64,000 nt of DNA from Pseudomonadota bacterium (GTDB taxonomy: Bacteria; Desulfobacterota; Binatia; Binatales; Binataceae): contig JAJPHI010000018.1 in the NCBI GenBank assembly GCA_021325355.1, positions 186,001 to 250,000 on the forward strand, read 5' to 3'. Shown piece after piece: positions 59,483 through 64,000 of this stretch (positions are counted from its first letter, which is position 1; each line of letters opens with the position of its first letter). The notes under the pieces are model-generated. The model saw nothing but the letters and a program-made list of their open reading frames with translations. It was not told the origin of the DNA and did not search any database. The position numbers were made by a program, and so were the translations under genes.

Positions 59483-60991
59483 ATGGCAGCAGCAACTCCA
59501 CAGGTGGAACGCGCCGCCAAGGGCGCGAAGAACTCGGCGGCCCTGGCTTTCCTGCGCGCGCCCAAACAATTGCTTATCAACGGCAAATGGCAGCCGGCCA
59601 AGTCCGGCAAGACCTTCGAGACCATCAATCCGGCCAACGAAGAGGTGCTCGCGCTTATCGCCGAGGGCGACAAGGCCGATGTTGACGAGGCGGTCAAGGC
59701 GGCGCGCAAAGCCTTCGAGGAAGGCGCCTGGCCCAAGATGAGCCCCCATCAACGGGCGCGGCTGATGTTCAAGATTGCCGACACGATCGATCAGCATGCC
59801 GATGAGCTCGCCGAGCTCGAGACGCTGGACAACGGCAAGCCGCTGACCTTTTCCCGCAATTTCGATATTCCGGCGGTGGCCGAGACCTTCCGCTACTATG
59901 CCGGATGGGTCACCAAGATTTACGGCGAGACCAACCCCTCCGACCCGTCATTCTTCAACTACACGCTGCGCGAACCGGTCGGCGTCTGCGGCCAGATCAT
60001 TCCGTGGAATTTCCCGCTGCTGATGGCGGCGTGGAAGCTCGGACCCGCGCTCGCCTGTGGCAACACCTGTATCCTCAAGCCGGCCGAGCAGACGCCGCTC
60101 ACCGCGCTGCGGTTGGGCGAGCTGCTGATGGAAGCGGGGCTCCCGCCCGGGGTGGTCAATATCATCACGGGCTTCGGGCCCGGCGCCGGCAGTGCGATCG
60201 CCGAGCATCCCGATATTGACAAGGTGGCCTTCACCGGTTCGACCGAGGTCGGCAAGATCATCCTGAAAGCCTCGGCCGGTAATTTGAAGAAGGTCTCGCT
60301 CGAACTCGGCGGCAAGGCCCCGAACATCATCTTCCCCGACGCCGACCTCGATCAGGCGGTGCCGACGGCGATGATGGGGGTTTACTTCAACTCAGGCCAG
60401 GTCTGCTGCGCCGGCACGCGGATTTTCGTGCAGCGCGATCGCTATGACGAAATCGTCGAGAAGCTCGCCAACTTCAGCAAGAACGTCAAGGTTGGCGATC
60501 CGTTCGAGCAGGGCAATCTGCTCGGGCCGGTGGTCTCGCGCGAGCAGTTCGACCGCGTCAAGGGCTATCTGTCGATCGGCGCCGAAGAGGGGGCCAAGGC
60601 GGCCGCCGGCGGCGCGCCGGTCGAGGGCAAAGGCTACTTCATCCAGCCGACGCTGTTTGCCGACGTCAACAACAATATGAAGATCGCCCGCGAGGAGATC
60701 TTCGGTCCGGTCGGCGCGGCGATTGCCTTCAAGGACGAAAACGACGTGGTCTTTCAGGGCAACGATACGACCTACGGCTTGTCGGCCGGCATCTGGACCA
60801 AGGACGTCGGGCGGGCGCACAAGATGGCGCGGGCGCTCAAGGCGGGTACGGTGTGGATCAACTGTTTCAACCAGATCGATCCCATCGCGCCGTTCGGCGG
60901 CTACAAGCAGTCGGGTTTCGGCCGCGAACTAGGCAAGTACGCGATTGATCTTTATACCCAGGTCAAATCGGTCTGGATGAAACTCTCCTGA
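59483..60991 (+). CDS. NAD(P)-dependent aldehyde dehydrogenase
   Basis: The protein has 502 residues and the GGAGG Shine-Dalgarno lies 9 bases before the ATG. Classical class 1/2-type motifs: GQIIPWNFPLLMAAWKLGPA with the Asn, KPAEQTPLTALRLGELL, FTGSTEVGKII and VSLELGGKAPNIIF with the general-base Glu, and YFNSGQVCCAGTRIFVQ containing the catalytic Cys. It oxidises aldehydes to carboxylates; substrate unknown. A strong intrinsic terminator follows it. Confidence 0.95.
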   Translation: MAAATPQVERAAKGAKNSAALAFLRAPKQLLINGKWQPAKSGKTFETINPANEEVLALIAEGDKADVDEAVKAARKAFEEGAWPKMSPHQRARLMFKIADTIDQHADELAELETLDNGKPLTFSRNFDIPAVAETFRYYAGWVTKIYGETNPSDPSFFNYTLREPVGVCGQIIPWNFPLLMAAWKLGPALACGNTCILKPAEQTPLTALRLGELLMEAGLPPGVVNIITGFGPGAGSAIAEHPDIDKVAFTGSTEVGKIILKASAGNLKKVSLELGGKAPNIIFPDADLDQAVPTAMMGVYFNSGQVCCAGTRIFVQRDRYDEIVEKLANFSKNVKVGDPFEQGNLLGPVVSREQFDRVKGYLSIGAEEGAKAAAGGAPVEGKGYFIQPTLFADVNNNMKIAREEIFGPVGAAIAFKDENDVVFQGNDTTYGLSAGIWTKDVGRAHKMARALKAGTVWINCFNQIDPIAPFGGYKQSGFGRELGKYAIDLYTQVKSVWMKLS

Positions 60992-61014
60992 GCGTTGCCT
61001 GAAACGGCGTAAGG

Positions 61015-61056
61015 GGGCGGCGGGCATCGGTGGACGATGGCCGCCGCCCTTGCTTT
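61015..61056 (+). terminator. Intrinsic terminator after the aldehyde dehydrogenase gene
   Basis: GGGCGGCGGGCATCG (61015-61029) pairs with CGATGGCCGCCGCCC (61035-61049), 15 pairs with a single mismatch and a 5-base loop, followed by TTGCTTTT. It starts 24 bases after the stop. Confidence 0.85.
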
Positions 61057-61103
61057 TCGCCGCTGATCGGATCGATAAAAGCGGCTACCGCAGGGAGGCC
61101 GAC

Positions 61104-62102
61104 ATGCGTTTCGGGCTGACGACGGACTTTCGCAATCCACCCGATTCCGGGCGCCGCTCAGCGGCGGTTTATGCCGAGATAATCGAGACCTTCGTCTGGG
61201 CCGAGAGCCTCGGCTTCGACGCCGCCTACGTGTTCGAGCATCACTTCACCGACGACGACTACATGTCGTCGCCGATGGTCGCGGCGACGGCGATAGCGGC
61301 GCGCACCACACGGATGCGCGTCGGGCCGGATATCGCGATTCTGCCGCTCTACGACCCGGTCCGGGTGGCCGAGGACGGCGCGGTGCTGGACCTCATCTCG
61401 AACGGCCGGCTCGACTTCGGCGTGGGCCTGGGTTATCGGTCGGTCGAGTACGCGGGTCACGGCATCGACTTCAAACGCAAGGGCGCGCGGGCCGACGAAG
61501 CGCTCGAAATTATCCGCCGCCTGTGGCAGGGCGAGACCGTGAACTTCAGCGGCAAGCACTTCAGCATCAGCAATGCGCGACTGTCGCCGCGGCCCGTGCA
61601 GCAGCCGAATCCGCCCATCTGGGTCGGCGGTTTCAGCACCGCCGCGGCGCGCCGCGCCGCCCGCTTCGGCGACGGTTATATCGGTCCGACCAGCCGCGCG
61701 ATGTACGACAAGTACCTCGCTGAGTTGCGCGCGCTCGGCAAGGATCCGGCGCAGGCGCGGGTGATGGGCGGCGATCTGTGGCTGGTCGTCAGCACCGATC
61801 CCGAGCGCACCTTTAATCTCTACGCGCCGCGGTTGATTTACTGGTTCAACGCCTACGCGCGATGGTTTGAAGGGAGCGGCACGGGCCTCTGGCCGATGAT
61901 CAAGGACGCGGAGCATCTGCGGTCGCTCGGGCTGGTCAACTTCCTGACCCCGGACGACGCCGTGGCGCATATCCGGCGGCGTGTCGCCGAAGTTCCGATC
62001 GAGCTTTACACGATGATGCTCGCGCCGCCGGCGGTCGACATGAAACTGGTGCGCGAGAGTCTCGAGCTCTTCGCCGCCAAGGTGATGCCGGCGTTCAAGT
62101 AG
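61104..62102 (+). CDS. LLM-class flavin (probably F420)-dependent oxidoreductase
   Basis: The protein has 332 residues from ATG at 61104, preceded by AGGGAGG. The TIM-barrel pattern includes RFGLTTDFRNPPDSG, ESLGFDAAYVFEHHFTDDDY, LDLISNGRLDFGVGLGYRSV and PPIWVGGFSTAAARRAARFG. It is a distinct subgroup from the enzyme at 5461, nearer to alkanal-monooxygenase-like or tetrahydromethanopterin reductase-like members with the VFEHHFTDD motif. Cofactor and substrate are inferred by family only. It follows the aldehyde dehydrogenase terminator and has its own start. Confidence 0.9.
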   Translation: MRFGLTTDFRNPPDSGRRSAAVYAEIIETFVWAESLGFDAAYVFEHHFTDDDYMSSPMVAATAIAARTTRMRVGPDIAILPLYDPVRVAEDGAVLDLISNGRLDFGVGLGYRSVEYAGHGIDFKRKGARADEALEIIRRLWQGETVNFSGKHFSISNARLSPRPVQQPNPPIWVGGFSTAAARRAARFGDGYIGPTSRAMYDKYLAELRALGKDPAQARVMGGDLWLVVSTDPERTFNLYAPRLIYWFNAYARWFEGSGTGLWPMIKDAEHLRSLGLVNFLTPDDAVAHIRRRVAEVPIELYTMMLAPPAVDMKLVRESLELFAAKVMPAFK

Positions 62103-62135
62103 CCGCGCGGGTCGGCCGGGGCCCGCCTTGCGCGG

Positions 62136-63116
62136 TCAGGGTCGGCGGCGGTCGGCCCGCAACGCGGCCATCAGCCCGAACAGGTCCGCGCGCAGTTCCA
62201 TCTTCGGCTGACCACCGGCAAATTCGCGGTAGAGCGTGAAGACGTTGATGACGATTCGTTCGGCGTCGCCCCACGAATCATAATCGGCGAGCGCGATATC
62301 GCGTGCCGCCTCCGCCGGCGGCATCCCGGCGTCATACCGCTTGCGCGCTTCGGCGGCGATATATTCGAGATAACCCTTGACCGCCGCCACTCCGCTCTTG
62401 TCGGTCACGGGTCCATGGCCCGGGACGACGGTCTCGGGATCGAGCTCGAGCATCAACTGACAGGCCTTGATCCAGTTGCCGACCGGCCCCGCCCAGATAA
62501 TCGGATGGCCGTTGATGAACAGCATGTCGCCGGTGAAGAGCACGCGATTTTCCGGCACATAGGCGATGACGTCGCCGCCCGTATGCGCCGGCCCGACCTG
62601 AATGAGGCGCACCGTCTTGTTGCCGACCCGACGCGTCAGCTCACCGCTGAAGGTGAGCGTCGGCATCGCGACCTCGATACCATCGAACTCGAACGGGGCG
62701 AAAATCTCGGCGAGGAAGCGGCCGGTCGGACTCGACGGATCGACGTTGCGCTTCATCTGCTGCAGGCGTTGCGCGCCGCCGTCGGCCGCCATCTCCTCGG
62801 CGCAGGCCTGCGAGGCGATAATCGTCGCGCCGGCCACCAGTTGGTTGCCGAAGGTGTGGTCGCCGTTGGAGTGCGTGTTGACCAGCGTGCCGATCCGCGC
62901 CGCGGCCTGCGGCTCCGCCTGGCGCATCGCCGCGAGCATCGCGGCGGTGAGCTTCAGATCGAACAGCGTATCGACCAGCAGCGATTCGCCGCTATCGACG
63001 ATCAGTCCGGCGTTGCTCCAGCCCCATGAGCCGTCGGGCTGCAGATAGCCATAGCAGCCGTTGCCGAGGTCGCGGAGCCCTTTGCGGTAAGGTCCCTTGC
63101 TCGCAATCGTCGCCAT
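62136..63116 (-). CDS. MBL-fold metallo-hydrolase
   Basis: The protein has 326 residues. The zinc motifs are NTHSNGDHTFGNQ (HxxxDH), GPAHTGGDVIAYVPE, LFTGDMLF and VVPGHGPV. The HSNGDH form, with Asn rather than the usual acid and a second domain of helices after residue 240, is like the SoxH/quinoprotein-relay and alkylsulfatase-like MBL groups. The substrate is not clear. It is convergent with the LLM gene and divergent from mpl. Confidence 0.9.
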   Translation of the reverse strand: MATIASKGPYRKGLRDLGNGCYGYLQPDGSWGWSNAGLIVDSGESLLVDTLFDLKLTAAMLAAMRQAEPQAAARIGTLVNTHSNGDHTFGNQLVAGATIIASQACAEEMAADGGAQRLQQMKRNVDPSSPTGRFLAEIFAPFEFDGIEVAMPTLTFSGELTRRVGNKTVRLIQVGPAHTGGDVIAYVPENRVLFTGDMLFINGHPIIWAGPVGNWIKACQLMLELDPETVVPGHGPVTDKSGVAAVKGYLEYIAAEARKRYDAGMPPAEAARDIALADYDSWGDAERIVINVFTLYREFAGGQPKMELRADLFGLMAALRADRRRP

Positions 63117-63222
63117 CGTCTGTCCTCCCTGCGGGACGGATGGGCTCAGTCATAGCACGCCGCCGAGCGGCGCGTGAGCCGGCGCGATGCTAGACTGGGT
63201 TCGGCGCAGGGGGAAGCGGGCG

Positions 63223-64000
63223 ATGGAATTGGCAGCCGAGACGACGGCGGCGCGCCTGGCGCGGGTGCCGCAGACGATCCGTCATATCTATCTTATCGGT
63301 ATCGGAGGGTCGGCGATGACCGCGCTGGCCGCGATGCTGACGCGGCGCGGATGGCGCGTGACCGGCTCCGATCAGCAGATTTACGAGCCGGCCGCCTCGC
63401 TCCTGAAGCAGCTCGCGATCACGGTCTATGAGGGCTATGCCGCGGTCCATCTGACGCCGCCGCCCGACGTCGTGGTGGTCGGCAACGTGGTGACGTCGGC
63501 GAATCCCGAGGCCATGGCATTGCGCGCGAGCGGGATACCGTATCTCTCGATGCCGGAGGCGCTGCGGCACTTTTTTCTGCAGGATCGGCGGGTCCTGATG
63601 GTCGCCGGGACCCACGGCAAAACCACTTCGACCGCCCTGATGGCGCAGGTGCTGGCCGCCGCCGGGCGCGACCCCTCGATGCTGGTGGGGGGGCTCGCGC
63701 GCAACTTCAACGCCAACTATCGGCTCGGCGACGGACCTGACTTCGTCATCGAAGGCGACGAATACGACACCGCCTTCTTCGACAAGGGACCGAAATTTCT
63801 GCACTACGGCGCGCGCGGCGCGATTATCACCGCGGTCGAGTTCGACCATGCCGATATCTACCGCGATCTCGATCAGGTAAAGGCGGCGTTCGCCGCTCTG
63901 GCCGCTCGGATGGCAAGCGGGAGCGTGCTCGCCGTGTGCGCCGACTTTCCCCACGCGCTCGCCGCCACCGCCGCCACCGGCGCGAAGCGGCTGACCTTCG
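63223..64000 (+). CDS. mpl: UDP-MurNAc:L-Ala-gamma-D-Glu-meso-DAP ligase Mpl (3' end outside window)
   Basis: The first 259 codons are present from ATG at 63223. Mur-ligase motifs: HIYLIGIGGSAMTALAAML at the N-terminal UDP-binding domain, SDQQIYEPAASLLKQ, and P-loop VMVAGTHGKTTSTALM (here LMVAGTHGKTTST). IEGDEYDTAFFDKGPKFLHY is diagnostic of Mpl, which recycles tripeptide onto UDP-MurNAc, rather than MurC. A TGC-TAGACT -10-like sequence lies about 27 bases upstream. The gene continues past the window end. Confidence 0.93.
   Translation, partial: MELAAETTAARLARVPQTIRHIYLIGIGGSAMTALAAMLTRRGWRVTGSDQQIYEPAASLLKQLAITVYEGYAAVHLTPPPDVVVVGNVVTSANPEAMALRASGIPYLSMPEALRHFFLQDRRVLMVAGTHGKTTSTALMAQVLAAAGRDPSMLVGGLARNFNANYRLGDGPDFVIEGDEYDTAFFDKGPKFLHYGARGAIITAVEFDHADIYRDLDQVKAAFAALAARMASGSVLAVCADFPHALAATAATGAKRLTF

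Overview
This is a 64-kb piece of a GC-rich, gene-dense bacterial chromosome. Core genes (obg-proB-proA-nadD-rsfS, trmJ, galU, mpl, a class A PBP, tRNA-Lys) are mixed with families typical of uncultured soil or aquatic delta-type lineages: two LLM-class flavin oxidoreductases, a CaiB/BaiF CoA-transferase, an acyl-CoA dehydrogenase, a DUF35-type Zn-ribbon protein, a YCF48 propeller with an HAE3-type RND transporter, and a LigAB dioxygenase. The mix resembles Candidatus Binatota or a neighbouring Desulfobacterota-like group. That placement is an inference; the window holds no rRNA to test it. I see no integrase, transposase, phage module or CRISPR array.

Layout. 1-2.1 kb: end of a nucleoside/simple-sugar ABC importer. 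2.4-6.5 kb: amino acid permease, MOSC protein, XRE-cupin regulator, LLM oxidoreductase. 6.6-11.1 kb: obg-proB-proA-nadD-rsfS. 11.1-15.4 kb (minus strand): hemQ/chdC-like, cobB, galU, a small protein and trmJ. 16.1-24.1 kb: sulfur island. 24.2-33.8 kb: MlaC-like protein, 3-hydroxyisobutyrate-dehydrogenase-like enzyme, CMD protein, MgtC, LigAB, DUF1275, polysaccharide deacetylase, YCF48-RND pair. 34-42.4 kb: CoA-transferase, Zn-ribbon proteins, MBL hydrolase, lipoprotein, methyltransferase, MDR oxidoreductase, HAD, amidohydrolase. 42.7-47.1 kb: XRE/HExxH pair, an unknown gene, tRNA-Lys, a YeeE/YedE-ArsR-TauE cluster. 47.4-53.3 kb: htpX, DUF1844, PBP1B-like, TPR, acyl-CoA dehydrogenase. 53.5-64 kb: His/Trp-rich secreted protein, TetR, Mo/W ABC importer with divergent regulator, aldehyde dehydrogenase, LLM oxidoreductase, MBL hydrolase, mpl (cut by the window end).

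The strongest system is a minus-strand operon that begins with a SAM-I riboswitch at 24105-23986, followed by a mutually exclusive antiterminator/terminator. It reads E1-like ThiF, threonine-synthase-like enzyme, MoaD/ThiS-type sulfur carrier, cysteine-synthase-like enzyme, NIL-domain protein, a second degenerate E1-like protein, and a HAD phosphatase. The genes are overlapping or closely spaced. Two features stand out. The E1 appears to be divided between an active subunit lacking the N-terminal arginine arm and an inactive subunit that keeps the arm but lacks the nucleotide site, as in eukaryotic heterodimeric E1 enzymes. The carrier ends in Gly-Gly-Arg rather than Gly-Gly. With SAM control and a NIL domain, I infer thiocarboxylate-dependent homocysteine/methionine or cysteine synthesis. 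TauE, cysC and sat lie just downstream and would supply or move oxidised sulfur.
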